From: Candidatus Zipacnadia bacterium
Lineage (GTDB): Bacteria; Armatimonadota; Zipacnadia; Zipacnadales; Zipacnadaceae
Assembly: GCA_029821455.1 (NCBI GenBank)
Contig: JALGTI010000001.1
Location: forward strand, 1 to 35,372
Reading direction: 5' to 3'
DNA length: 35,372 nucleotides
Part shown: positions 8,751 through 16,326 of the stretch, one piece after another
Layout: each line of letters opens with the position of its first letter
How positions within the stretch are numbered: the first letter of the stretch is position 1
Translations under genes and position numbers: made by a program
Notes under the pieces: model-generated
The model's input: the letters and a program-made list of their open reading frames with translations, nothing else
Databases searched by the model: none
What the model was told of the DNA's origin: nothing

Positions 8751-8771
8751 ACTTCGCAGTTGTGGAGAGGT

Positions 8772-9554
8772 CTAAAGGACCTTGGCCTCCCGTAGTCTCT
8801 GGATCAGAGTATGGACAACTTCTGAGCACTCGCCCTCCAGCCGTTCCCCCTCCCGGCCACGCTCTGGCGTGAAGATCCGGACGACGTTAGTTGGTGAGCC
8901 ATCCAGGCCACAGCGCGCGGTGTCAGCCTGGATGTCCTCAGCGGTCCAGGTGGGAATCTCAGCCTTGCGCGCCTTCATCACGCCCTTGAGGCCGGCGTGG
9001 CGTGGCTCGTTCATCTGCTTGACACAGGTTATCAAAGCCGGCAGCCGGGTCTCGACCACTTCAAACCGATCCTCCAGCAGCCGCTTGACCCGCAGTCCTT
9101 TGTCCTCTATCTCCGCTTCGATGGCATAGGTCACCTGCGGAATGCCGAGTTGCTCCGCCAGGCCGGGGCCGACCTGGGCGGTGTCGCCATCGAAGGCCTG
9201 CTTGCCGCATAGTATCAGGTCATAGTCGCCAATCCTTCTGATAGCTTGGGCCAGCGTATAACTGGTGGCCAGTGTGTCGGAGCCTGCAAAGGCACGGTCG
9301 CTGATTAGGATCGCTTCATCGGCACCCATTGCGACGGCCTCACGCAGAGCCTTCTCGGCCTGCGGTGGCCCCATCGTGATGACCATTACCTTCCCGCCGT
9401 GCTTTTCCTTAAGCTGCAAGGCAGCCTCGATGGCATTCTCATCAAACGGGTTGATGATGCTGGGCACGCCCTCCCGTACCAGGGTGTTGGTCTCGGGGTC
9501 AATGCGCACCTCGGTGGTATCAGGAACCTGTTTTATGCAGACGATGAAGTTCAT
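8772..9554 (-). CDS. etfB: Electron transfer flavoprotein beta subunit
   Basis: ETF beta pairs with EtfA; in bifurcating ETFs it holds the FAD that oxidises NADH. The 260-residue protein begins MNFIVCIKQVPDTTEVRID and has NPFDENAIEAALQLKE, then GADEAILISDRAFAGSDT and the nucleotide-binding segment CGKQAFDGDTAQVGP. These segments resemble the clostridial (butyryl-CoA dehydrogenase-associated) type more than the mitochondrial AMP-binding type. The ending THPGL-like signature region of the family is represented by ALITCVKQMNEPRHAGLKGV. Start ATG 9554 has no strong ribosome site; transcription may come through a repeat-filled 120-bp gap from the dehydrogenase gene. Assignment to ETF beta is firm; the bifurcating type is an inference from similarity and from the EtfA ferredoxin domain. 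Confidence 0.94.
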   Translation of the reverse strand: MNFIVCIKQVPDTTEVRIDPETNTLVREGVPSIINPFDENAIEAALQLKEKHGGKVMVITMGPPQAEKALREAVAMGADEAILISDRAFAGSDTLATSYTLAQAIRRIGDYDLILCGKQAFDGDTAQVGPGLAEQLGIPQVTYAIEAEIEDKGLRVKRLLEDRFEVVETRLPALITCVKQMNEPRHAGLKGVMKARKAEIPTWTAEDIQADTARCGLDGSPTNVVRIFTPERGREGERLEGECSEVVHTLIQRLREAKVL

Positions 9555-9593
9555 TGGGTGGTCTCATATCCTGACGGTAGGGTAAGCTTCTCC

Positions 9594-9625
9594 TTCGGCT
9601 AGCTCAGGACGGTGAGCTTGCCGAA
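9594..9625. repeat. Strong hairpin repeat of a widespread environmental type
   Basis: Two 13-nt arms, TTCGGCTAGCTCA (9594-9606) and TGAGCTTGCCGAA (9613-9625), pair with one mismatch around a GGACGG loop. The pattern CTCAGGACGGTGAGC flanked by TTCGGC/GCCGAA recalls a dispersed hairpin seen in many unrelated environmental genomes. It lies between the acyl-CoA dehydrogenase and etfB genes and could modulate read-through or mRNA stability. Confidence 0.6.
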
Positions 9626-9654
9626 CCGTCGAACCCGCAGCTTGCCCTAGCCCT

Positions 9655-9675
9655 GTGCAGGCAGGATGCCTGCGC
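9655..9675. repeat. Small hairpin repeat (TGCCTGC type)
   Basis: GTGCAGGCA (9655-9663) pairs with TGCCTGCGC (9667-9675), with one G-U pair and a 3-nt GGA loop. It resembles the hairpin at 858-879 (GGACAGGCA-AGGA-TGCCTGTCC), so both may belong to one dispersed family. It abuts the stop codon of the dehydrogenase gene. Confidence 0.45.
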
Positions 9676-10826
9676 TACCGCAACTTGGCTTCCTTCAGGA
9701 GCCGGTTGGCGATAACTAGCCGCTGGATTTCGCTGGTGCCCTCGACTATCTCAAAGAGCTTCGCTTCGCGGAAGTAACGCTCCACTGCGTATTCCTTAGT
9801 ATAGCCGTAGCCGCCGTGGATCTGCACCGCCTCGTTGCAGACCCTTGAGCAGGCCTCGGATGCAAACACCTTGGCCATCGCCGCCTGCTTCTCAAAGTCC
9901 AGGCCCTCGTCCTTGCGCCAGGCGGCCTGGTAAGTAAGCAGACGGGAGCACTCAATATCCGTGGCCATATCGGCGAGCTTGAACTGGATGGCCTGGAACC
10001 CGCTAATGGGCTGGTCGAACTGCACTCGAGTCTGGGCGTATGCCACTGCAGCATCGTAGGCTGCCTGGGCCAGTCCGACAGCTCCGACGGCCATACCGAT
10101 GCGGCCAACGGCCAAGGTCTGCATCGTCACCCGGAAGCCACCCTTCTCCTTGTGCAGGATGTTCGCGGCTGGCACGCGGCAGTCGGTAAAGATTAGTTCG
10201 CGGTTGGACAGACTCTTGAAGGCCATCTTCTGCTCATCCTTGCCGAAGTCGAAGCCGGGCGTGCCCTTCTCCACGATGAAAGCGGTCAGGCCGCGCATCC
10301 CTCGGCTGGGGTCCGCATTGGCGATGATGACGTATAGTTCGGCATCGCCACCGTTGCTGATGAAGAGCTTGGAGCCATTGAGGATGTACTCATCGCCATC
10401 GCGCTCGGCTCGGGTTTGGACGTTGCCGGCGTCAGAGCCAGCGTCAGGCTCCGTCAGTCCAAATGCCCCGATCTTCTCACCAGTGGCCAGTGGGGCGAGG
10501 AACTTCTGCTTCTGCTCGTCGGTGCCAAAGTGCATAATGGGGTATTCGGCCAGCATATGAGCGCCATAGATAGCGCCGGTAGTAGTGCAGGCACCCGACA
10601 GCAGCTCACCGATCACCGCCCACTCCAGGAAGCCCAAGCCCATCCCGCCGTATTCTTCAGGGGCGGGGATGCCCATCAGGTCCAGCTTGCCGAGCTGGCG
10701 CACATTGTCCCAGGGATACTCGCCAGCCTCGTCAACCTCCTGCGCCCGGGGCTTGAGCACGTCGTCGCAGAACTCGCGGACGGCTGCGAATATCTCCTGT
10801 TGCTCTTCGGTAAAGGCGAAATCCAT
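9675..10826 (-). CDS. Acyl-CoA dehydrogenase
   Basis: This 383-residue flavoenzyme would interconvert acyl-CoA and trans-2-enoyl-CoA, exchanging electrons with ETF. It starts at ATG 10826 (MDFAFTEEQQEIF), with GGGAGGG about nine bases upstream; an in-frame extension to 11060 overlaps fabH and is not coding. Visible motifs are FGLTEPDAGSDAG (122-134), LFISNGG (154-160), the FAD-binding RVQFDQPISGFQAIQFKLAD (267-286) and QIHGGYGYTKEY (335-346). The catalytic base is E362 in IVEGTSEIQRLVIA, the position used by short- and medium-chain enzymes. It sits between fabH and etfB in the fatty-acid synthesis cluster, which is unusual. Chain-length preference, and whether it acts as a dehydrogenase or a reductase, cannot be read from the sequence. 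Confidence 0.94.
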   Translation of the reverse strand: MDFAFTEEQQEIFAAVREFCDDVLKPRAQEVDEAGEYPWDNVRQLGKLDLMGIPAPEEYGGMGLGFLEWAVIGELLSGACTTTGAIYGAHMLAEYPIMHFGTDEQKQKFLAPLATGEKIGAFGLTEPDAGSDAGNVQTRAERDGDEYILNGSKLFISNGGDAELYVIIANADPSRGMRGLTAFIVEKGTPGFDFGKDEQKMAFKSLSNRELIFTDCRVPAANILHKEKGGFRVTMQTLAVGRIGMAVGAVGLAQAAYDAAVAYAQTRVQFDQPISGFQAIQFKLADMATDIECSRLLTYQAAWRKDEGLDFEKQAAMAKVFASEACSRVCNEAVQIHGGYGYTKEYAVERYFREAKLFEIVEGTSEIQRLVIANRLLKEAKLR

Positions 10827-10848
10827 CGGCGGATACCCTCCCTTGGCC

Positions 10849-10872
10849 GCATTGCAGAGGTGGAGGCAATGC
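10849..10872. repeat. Hairpin between fabH and the acyl-CoA dehydrogenase gene
   Basis: GCATTGC (10849-10855) pairs perfectly with GCAATGC (10866-10872) across a 10-nt loop, starting four bases after the fabH stop codon on the transcribed strand. The dehydrogenase ribosome site is just downstream. No U-tract follows. Confidence 0.35.
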
Positions 10873-10875
10873 CAG

Positions 10876-11889
10876 TTAGTCTTCGGCAGTGTAGGGGACC
10901 TTATCCCACCGCACCACAGCCGCCCCCAGCGTGAACCCCGCGCCAAATCCGACCAGCAAGACCAGGTCGCCGGGCGCCATATGCCCCTCGCGGTAGACCT
11001 CATCCAGGGCGATGGGAATGGAGGCGGCAGACGTGTTGCCGTAGCGGTCCACATTGACAACCACGCGCTCGTCCGGGACGCCTAGGCGCTTGGCGGCTGC
11101 ATCGAGAATGCGTTTATTGGCCTGGTGCATTACGACCCAGGCGATATCTTTGGCCTCAACACCAGCCTTTTCCATCGCAGTTTCGCCAACCTCGGGCACC
11201 CCACGTACCGCCAGCTTGTAGAGCTCGTGGCCTTCCATCCGGATGCAGTTTTCGTGCTGCGCCAGCAGTTCGGGAGTCAGTGGCTGGCGGGTGCCCCCCG
11301 CTGGCAGCTTCAGGAGGTCTCCGTGCTGGCCATAGGATTCCAGGACATAGGACAGCACCCCGGTGCCTGGCTCAGCCAGCCCCACAACAGCCGCGCCCGC
11401 GCCATCCCCGAACAGCACACAGGTGGAGCGGTCGGTCCAGTCGGTGATGCGTGTGAGTACTTCGCCGCTGATAACTAGTACGTAATCACAAGCCCCGTTT
11501 GATATCATTCCGTCTGCCAGTCCGATGCCATATATGAAGCCAGTGCAGCCGCTCACGAGATCAAAGGCGCCTGCATTTCTGGCCCCAATGCGATCCTGGA
11601 CAAGGCAGCCGGTGGCTGGAAAGGTCATATCCGGGGTGACGGTGCTGACGATCACCATATCAAGTTGCTCAGGCGAGACACCGGCATCGGCCAGGGCGCG
11701 CTCGGCAGCCGGGACGCACAGATCCGAGCAGGCCTGGTCATCAGTGGCTATCCGGCGCTCTCGAATACCGGTGTGGGTAACTATCCACTCATCGGTGGTA
11801 TCAACAATCCTCTCCAAGTCGGCATTGGAGAGGACCTTATCGGGGACGTATGAGCCCATCCCCCATATCTTCGAGCCTCGTTGCTGCAT
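10876..11889 (-). CDS. fabH: Beta-ketoacyl-ACP synthase III
   Basis: FabH starts fatty acid synthesis by condensing an acyl-CoA primer with malonyl-ACP. The 337-residue protein has C115 in LVSGCTGFIYG, H255 in VMHQANKRIL and N285 in VDRYGNTSAAS, the full triad of the family. The N terminus (GSKIWGMGSYVPDKVLSNADLE) and the substrate-tunnel segment DEWIVTHTGIRERR are typical. ATG 11889 is the natural start, though the ribosome site (GAGTG) is weak. It follows plsX by 41 bp, the standard plsX-fabH order. Primer choice (acetyl or branched-chain) cannot be decided by eye. Confidence 0.96.
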   Translation of the reverse strand: MQQRGSKIWGMGSYVPDKVLSNADLERIVDTTDEWIVTHTGIRERRIATDDQACSDLCVPAAERALADAGVSPEQLDMVIVSTVTPDMTFPATGCLVQDRIGARNAGAFDLVSGCTGFIYGIGLADGMISNGACDYVLVISGEVLTRITDWTDRSTCVLFGDGAGAAVVGLAEPGTGVLSYVLESYGQHGDLLKLPAGGTRQPLTPELLAQHENCIRMEGHELYKLAVRGVPEVGETAMEKAGVEAKDIAWVVMHQANKRILDAAAKRLGVPDERVVVNVDRYGNTSAASIPIALDEVYREGHMAPGDLVLLVGFGAGFTLGAAVVRWDKVPYTAED

Positions 11890-11930
11890 TGATACACTCG
11901 TTTCACAAGGTGTTGGCCCGGGACGGCCTG

Positions 11931-12941
11931 CTACTGTGCCAATTCCCTATCCTGGAGTTGTTCCACGACAGCGGCCAGGTGTTCAATCACGCGGCCCTCG
12001 ACGGCCCGCTGCGCCACCTGGATGGCGCTTTCAATGGCTCTGGCATCAGATCGTCCGTGGCTCACCACACAGATGCCATTCACACCCATCAGCAGGGCCC
12101 CGCCGTAAGTTGAATAATCAAAGAACTCCCCCAAATGCTTGAGCGGGCGCCGCATCAATAGTGCGCCCAGTTTTGCCATAAGGCTGCGCGCGATCTGGCC
12201 CCGCAGCTCGGTCAGCACGAAGTGGGCCATCCCTTCGCCAACCTTGAGGGCCACATTGCCAGCGAAGCCATCAGCCACTACCACATCAATCTCCCCGGAG
12301 AACAGGTCGTCACCCTCGACGTTACCGATGAAATTGACCGGCGCCTTACTCAGCAATCTGTGAGCGGCCAGGATAAGTTCGCTACCCTTGCCCTGCTCTT
12401 CCCCGATGCTCAGGAGGCCGACCTTGGGTTGCTTGACGCCCAGCGCGCGCTCACAATAGATGCTGGCCATGACACCGAACTGGGCGAGATGGATGGGCTT
12501 ACAGTCAGCATTGGCTCCGGCGTCAATCAGCACCCAGGCGCCTCGGTGACCGGGCAGCACTGCGCCGATGGCGGGGCGGTGGATGCCTGTCACCGGTGGC
12601 AAAGATAAGTGAGCGAGGGTCAGGAAGGCACCGCTGTTGCCGGCCGATACCACCGCCGAAGCCTCACGGTCACGAACCATTTGGATGGCGACGGCCAGCG
12701 AGGAATCGCGCTTGGTACGCAGTGCTGCGGTGGGGCTCTCACCCATCTCTATGACCTGGGAGGCCGGCCGGATTGTGACATTGGCAGGCAGACCGCCATG
12801 TTCGGCGACGACAGCGTCCAGGGCGTCCGGTTTGCCGACCAGCGCGATGTGAAGGTCAGTCCGGGCCGTGCAACTCAATGCGCCCTTGACTACCTCGTCA
12901 GGCGCATAGTCCCCTCCCATTGCGTCAACAGCTATCAACAT
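11931..12941 (-). CDS. plsX: Phosphate acyltransferase PlsX
   Basis: PlsX converts acyl-ACP into acyl-phosphate, the donor for PlsY in phospholipid synthesis, linking fatty acid and membrane synthesis. The 336-residue protein begins LIAVDAMGGDYAPDEVVKGA and contains VSAGNSGAFLTLA, LPGHRGAWVLIDAGANADCK, GEEQGKGSELI, NFIGNVEGDDLFSGEIDVVV and DGFAGNVALKVGEGMA, all family landmarks. The start is ATG 12941; no clear Shine-Dalgarno sequence lies upstream, where the sequence is AT-rich (GCATATAAGCTAAGCTT). It stands between rpmF and fabH, the widely conserved rpmF-plsX-fabH order, and probably belongs to the transcript begun at the promoter near 13780. Confidence 0.96.
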   Translation of the reverse strand: MLIAVDAMGGDYAPDEVVKGALSCTARTDLHIALVGKPDALDAVVAEHGGLPANVTIRPASQVIEMGESPTAALRTKRDSSLAVAIQMVRDREASAVVSAGNSGAFLTLAHLSLPPVTGIHRPAIGAVLPGHRGAWVLIDAGANADCKPIHLAQFGVMASIYCERALGVKQPKVGLLSIGEEQGKGSELILAAHRLLSKAPVNFIGNVEGDDLFSGEIDVVVADGFAGNVALKVGEGMAHFVLTELRGQIARSLMAKLGALLMRRPLKHLGEFFDYSTYGGALLMGVNGICVVSHGRSDARAIESAIQVAQRAVEGRVIEHLAAVVEQLQDRELAQ

Positions 12942-12975
12942 AAGCTTAGCTTATATGCGCACCCGCATAGCCCCA

Positions 12976-13182
12976 CTAGGTCCCGTGGTGCTTCTTCTCC
13001 TCTTCGCGCACTGTGTGGTCAACCTTCTCGCCCTGGTAATAACCGCAAGCTTGGCAGGCGTTGTGTGCGCGTGTCATCTTGTGACATTGGGGGCACTCCA
13101 CCAGGGCTGGTAGCGATAACTTCTGATGGGTGCGCCGCTTTCGGGTGCGTGTATTGGAATGTTTGCGTTTGGGTAGAGCCAT
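12976..13182 (-). CDS. rpmF: 50S ribosomal protein L32
   Basis: This 68-residue basic protein of the large subunit begins MALPKRKHSNTRTRKRRTHQ and carries a zinc site, C30-x2-C33 and C43-x2-C46. It is therefore the zinc-bound (C+) form. ATG 13182 is preferred over an in-frame GTG six bases upstream, since GAGGAG lies ten bases before ATG but only four before GTG, and L32 proteins start MA-PKR. It sits in the conserved yceD-rpmF-plsX order. Confidence 0.96.
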   Translation of the reverse strand: MALPKRKHSNTRTRKRRTHQKLSLPALVECPQCHKMTRAHNACQACGYYQGEKVDHTVREEEKKHHGT

Positions 13183-13225
13183 AACCACTAAACTCCTCAG
13201 GGGGCCCCTTGGTGCATTGTCTGAA

Positions 13226-13756
13226 TTACTGGCCTGTTAGCTGCTTGAGGGGCATAAGGCGCGGGTCTATGTCATCTTGTTTGCAGTTGCATTTACCACG
13301 ATTGAGATCCGCACCGCAATGCGGACATAACCCCTTGCAGTCCGGGGCACATAGCACCCGCAACGGTGTATGCAATCCAAGCATCTGGCGCACCAGCTCA
13401 CTGAGGTCCACCGTCGCCTCATCTAGTAAAGGTATCTGGTCGCCAGCCGGCGGCTGGGGACTGTCTATCTGAGCCAGGGCGCACTCTTCGTTGACCTCAA
13501 TATCCAGCGGTACCTCGACCGGCTGCAAGCAGCGGCTGCATTCCATCCGCATGACAGTTTTGAGGTAGCCATGCGCGTTGATGCTACTGCCAGTATTGGT
13601 GAGGGCAATCCGCCCGCACACTGGCCCCACCAGGGGCCATTCAAGCCCCTCGGGCCCCTCATCATCCAGGTCGCAGACGGCCCGTCCCCCAACCTGGTTC
13701 AGTGTGCCGAACAGTTCATACCGCATAATGACACCGCGGCCTTCCGGCCGCGGCAC
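13226..13756 (-). CDS. yceD: DUF177 (YceD) family protein
   Basis: YceD proteins are conserved next to rpmF and have been linked to 23S rRNA and ribosome metabolism; their biochemical role is poorly defined. The protein has the family's central CSRCLQPVEVPLDIEV motif and the C-terminal cysteine-rich tail CAPDCKGLCPHCGADLNRGK, which looks metal-binding. The first codon taken is GTG 13756, with GAGGG six bases upstream and a strong promoter just before; ATG 13726 (MRYELFGTLN) is a credible alternative and would give 166 instead of 176 residues. It heads the lipid-synthesis block and overlaps nothing. The 43-bp gap to rpmF suggests co-transcription. Confidence 0.9.
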   Translation of the reverse strand: MPRPEGRGVIMRYELFGTLNQVGGRAVCDLDDEGPEGLEWPLVGPVCGRIALTNTGSSINAHGYLKTVMRMECSRCLQPVEVPLDIEVNEECALAQIDSPQPPAGDQIPLLDEATVDLSELVRQMLGLHTPLRVLCAPDCKGLCPHCGADLNRGKCNCKQDDIDPRLMPLKQLTGQ

Positions 13757-13779
13757 CTTAGGCCCTCAAGGTGCGCAGA

Positions 13780-13809
13780 AGTATACTCAATCAGACGCGC
13801 CCTTGTCAA
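13780..13809 (-). promoter_or_regulatory. Near-consensus sigma70 promoter upstream of yceD-rpmF-plsX
   Basis: On the minus strand a perfect -35 box TTGACA (13809-13804) is followed by an 18-bp spacer and TATACT (13785-13780), five of six matches to the -10 consensus. The predicted start of transcription, near 13773, lies about 17 bases before the yceD GTG. This would separately drive yceD, rpmF, plsX, fabH and probably the genes beyond, independent of the ribosomal block upstream. Confidence 0.8.
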
Positions 13810-13854
13810 GCTCACAGGCGTGTCGCCGGCCGGGCGATGGGCCTGGGTTTAAGC

Positions 13855-15741
13855 CTAGCCCGCTGGCCACGGGATGGTCAGCAGCGGCGAGCTCCACGGC
13901 CCAGCCGCGTCAGCCGCTTCCCCGTTGATAGTGCGACTGAGAACCTTATTGGCCCGCATATCCTCCACCAGCTCCATCGCGAGGTCATCGGCCGTGTATT
14001 TGATGGTGTGGACGAGCAGATGCTGATATACCAGGTCGGACTTGGACTTGGGCTTCCACTCCGTCAGCATCGGCGGCTTATCCGTAGCCTCTTCTTCGCG
14101 CAGCCGCTTTTTCTGATACTGGACGGTTTGGACAATGCGGGCGCGAGTGAGCGCCCGCGAGAACTTCTCCAGCGACTCGAAAGCCTCCAGGGGTGCAATG
14201 CGCACCATGAAGCCGGCTCGCATATTGTCCAGCGGCCGCCGCACCAGCGAGGTCTCCTTCCGGGCATAGATGCGCAGGGCGAGCTCAGCCTGGTCCCCCT
14301 CACCGATCCAGCCCAGCGTAGCCGGCTTCGGCCCCTCGCGCACATGCTTTGGCTGGGCGGCTCCACAATGCAGGGGCCGCACACCCAGATAGCAGTCCCG
14401 GGTCTGGACAGCCAGGCTGCTCATCTCCTCAACCCCGACTTCGTAGCCAGGCCACTCTTCACCGAACAGGAGCACCCGCTCAATCTGGTTCCTGGGACCC
14501 AGGATACCTTCCAGCCAGGCTTGCCGCCGGCCCCTGACCCCAAGCAGGTCGAAATCGGCGCTGACGACAGCCACGGAGCCGTGCTGGATGCTGGTGACGT
14601 GTGCGGGGCCGCCATGCAGGTAGAAGTAGCTGGTAGGCCGCCGGCCGCCGGCGCTGTAGGTCACCAGTCCCAGTATCGAATCATCTCCGATTTGGCCTGA
14701 TAACGTGCCCAGGGTGAAGTGGGGGTTGATGAATGTGTCCGTGCGGGTGACGCCGTCAGGCTTCTGGCAAGCGGTCGTGATGGTAGTCGGAAGTGGCGGC
14801 CGGGATACAGAGAACTGCGGGGCAGGAGGCGCGAGCAGGTAAACCGCGAACGGCTCAATGCCCGTCGGTTCCGGCCCGCCCAGGTCATAGTGGATGAGGT
14901 ATCTGGCCACCGAGCTTCCGCTTGCGTAGTCACCAGGGAAGGCGGCAGTCATAGCACCGCCTAGATATGAACCTGAGGCATCCACGCGCTGGACAAAGTC
15001 CAGCCACAGCAACTCATAGGCGCGTTCCAGTCCTGTCCCGCCAGCCCACTGCACCCACCGCACAGCCGCGACCTTCAGTGCATCATAGGTCGGGTTATGG
15101 CCCTCCGGCACACCATTGTGGCGGGCCTCCCGCCCCCAGTTGGAGGTCAGGCCAGCCTCTCGTCTGACTAGCTCCGTGTCATCGAGGGCGCGGCCAATAG
15201 CTGACAGGGCCGCTGCACGCAGCAACCGCGTTGTGCTGTCCTCGTCCTGCGTCCCACGTCGCTGCAGCGCGCCCTTGCATAGCCCGAGAGCCGCCAGCAA
15301 CTTCCCATTTAGCTCCTCACCGAGGACAGCCTCGCCATACGTGATCGTGACGTAGGCCAACAGCGGAGCAACGTAGAGAACCGCGTCAGGCTGATAATCA
15401 GCCTCCGGATTTCCCCGCCAGCGGAAGGTCCCCTGTGTCCCAGAGCCTGGTTCCACATCCTGATTCGCCAACACTGCCTCCAGCACGCCGCGCGCCATTT
15501 CCTGGTCGCCATCATTGCCAGCCAGAGCAGCAGCTACGAATCCGATGCTGCTGTCCACCAGGTTGGGGTCGCCGTATCTATCCTTGATGAGACTCGTGCC
15601 CTCATCCAGATTAGCCCGGCCATAGGCCACCACCACTTCTACCAGAGCGGGCCGGGTTTCTATCAGAGAGTATTGCGCCCATGCTGCAGTGCACATTAGC
15701 AGCAGGACCAAAGCAGATCCAATGCATCGCCCTCTTGCCAT
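13855..15741 (-). CDS. Secreted protein of unknown function, possibly alpha/alpha-toroid plus beta-sandwich
   Basis: The 628-residue product starts at ATG 15741, preceded by GGGGAG, and begins with a clear signal peptide, MARGRCIGSALVLLLMCTAAWAQ, cut after AWA. An extension to 15846 would begin inside a palindrome and hide the signal, so it was rejected. Residues about 25-300 are helical repeats rich in Ala and Leu (for example LLAYVTITYGEAVLGEELNG and LKVAAVRWVQWAGGTGLERA). Residues about 350-560 look like beta strands (RPTSYFYLHGG, GSVAVVSADFDLLG). This layout recalls polysaccharide lyases and related toroid enzymes, including a histidine-bearing EGHNPTYDALK segment, but I see no decisive catalytic motif. 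It sits between rpsI and yceD, an odd place for a secreted protein; nothing indicates a link to the ribosome. Confidence 0.75.
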   Translation of the reverse strand: MARGRCIGSALVLLLMCTAAWAQYSLIETRPALVEVVVAYGRANLDEGTSLIKDRYGDPNLVDSSIGFVAAALAGNDGDQEMARGVLEAVLANQDVEPGSGTQGTFRWRGNPEADYQPDAVLYVAPLLAYVTITYGEAVLGEELNGKLLAALGLCKGALQRRGTQDEDSTTRLLRAAALSAIGRALDDTELVRREAGLTSNWGREARHNGVPEGHNPTYDALKVAAVRWVQWAGGTGLERAYELLWLDFVQRVDASGSYLGGAMTAAFPGDYASGSSVARYLIHYDLGGPEPTGIEPFAVYLLAPPAPQFSVSRPPLPTTITTACQKPDGVTRTDTFINPHFTLGTLSGQIGDDSILGLVTYSAGGRRPTSYFYLHGGPAHVTSIQHGSVAVVSADFDLLGVRGRRQAWLEGILGPRNQIERVLLFGEEWPGYEVGVEEMSSLAVQTRDCYLGVRPLHCGAAQPKHVREGPKPATLGWIGEGDQAELALRIYARKETSLVRRPLDNMRAGFMVRIAPLEAFESLEKFSRALTRARIVQTVQYQKKRLREEEATDKPPMLTEWKPKSKSDLVYQHLLVHTIKYTADDLAMELVEDMRANKVLSRTINGEAADAAGPWSSPLLTIPWPAG

Positions 15742-15814
15742 AAGATACAAGCTCCCCTCAGTTGGCGGTGTCGGCTTGCGGCGCGTTTGGCCTCGGTTGC
15801 TGTGTTGGTTATGT

Positions 15815-15857
15815 TGTAGGACAGGCAATTCAGCCGCCGGTTGCAACCGGCGGCTGA
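15815..15857. repeat. Perfect 28-bp palindrome with an adjoining dispersed 13-mer
   Basis: Positions 15830-15857 read the same on both strands: a 14-nt arm, TCAGCCGCCGGTTG, is followed directly by its reverse complement. Immediately before it, 15815-15827 is TGTAGGACAGGCA, the exact reverse complement of 871-883. The element lies between the rpsI stop and the secreted-protein gene. It could act as a terminator or mRNA-stabilising cruciform for the ribosomal transcript; no U-tract follows. Confidence 0.65.
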
Positions 15858-15910
15858 GTATCGCTCATTGATGTTGGAGCTTGGCTGGCAGCCCCGCCAT
15901 CTGTAATAGC

Positions 15911-16303
15911 CTAGCGCTTGGAGAACTGCTTGCCCCGGCGGGCGCGGCGGAATCCGGCGTGCTTGCGCTCCTTGACCCTGGGGTCCCGGGTCAGGAGGCC
16001 CTCGGGTCCGAGTATGCCACGGTGCTCTTCCTGCATCACTACCAATGCCTTGGCGATTCCGTGGCGCACGGCTCCGGCCTGGCCGGCGATGCCGCCCCCC
16101 TTGGCGTAAGCGGTCACGTCAATTTCGCCAGCCGTCTGGGTCGCCAGGAGTGGCTGGCGCACCATCTCCTCGAGCTTAGTACGGTGGAAGTACTCGGCCG
16201 CCGCTTTGCCGTTGACGGTGATATTGCCTGTGCCCGGCTCTATCCAGACCCGCGCAACAGCGTCTTTGCGCCGACCTGTTCCATAGTATCTTTCCTCAGC
16301 CAA
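15911..16303 (-). CDS. rpsI: 30S ribosomal protein S9
   Basis: S9 sits in the head of the small subunit and its C-terminal tail contacts P-site tRNA. The 130-residue protein begins AEERYYGTGRRKDAVARV and ends in the conserved GFRRARRGKQFSKR, the tail with the terminal Arg. I place the start at TTG 16303: AGGAGG lies nine bases upstream and the product then matches other S9 N termini. An upstream TTG at 16321 would sit inside that ribosome site. It follows rplM by 23 bp, the standard rplM-rpsI pair. Confidence 0.96.
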   Translation of the reverse strand: MAEERYYGTGRRKDAVARVWIEPGTGNITVNGKAAAEYFHRTKLEEMVRQPLLATQTAGEIDVTAYAKGGGIAGQAGAVRHGIAKALVVMQEEHRGILGPEGLLTRDPRVKERKHAGFRRARRGKQFSKR

Positions 16304-16326
16304 TTTACGAAGCCTCCTCAAAGCGC

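Noticed and set aside
10827-11060. Possible 78-residue N-terminal extension of the acyl-CoA dehydrogenase
   Set aside because: It overlaps fabH out of frame, and a good ribosome site stands before ATG 10826 where the family N terminus begins.
13771-14700. Long open frame on the + strand opposite the secreted-protein gene
   Set aside because: It is antisense to a gene with a signal peptide, ribosome site and sensible composition, and its product has no recognisable features.
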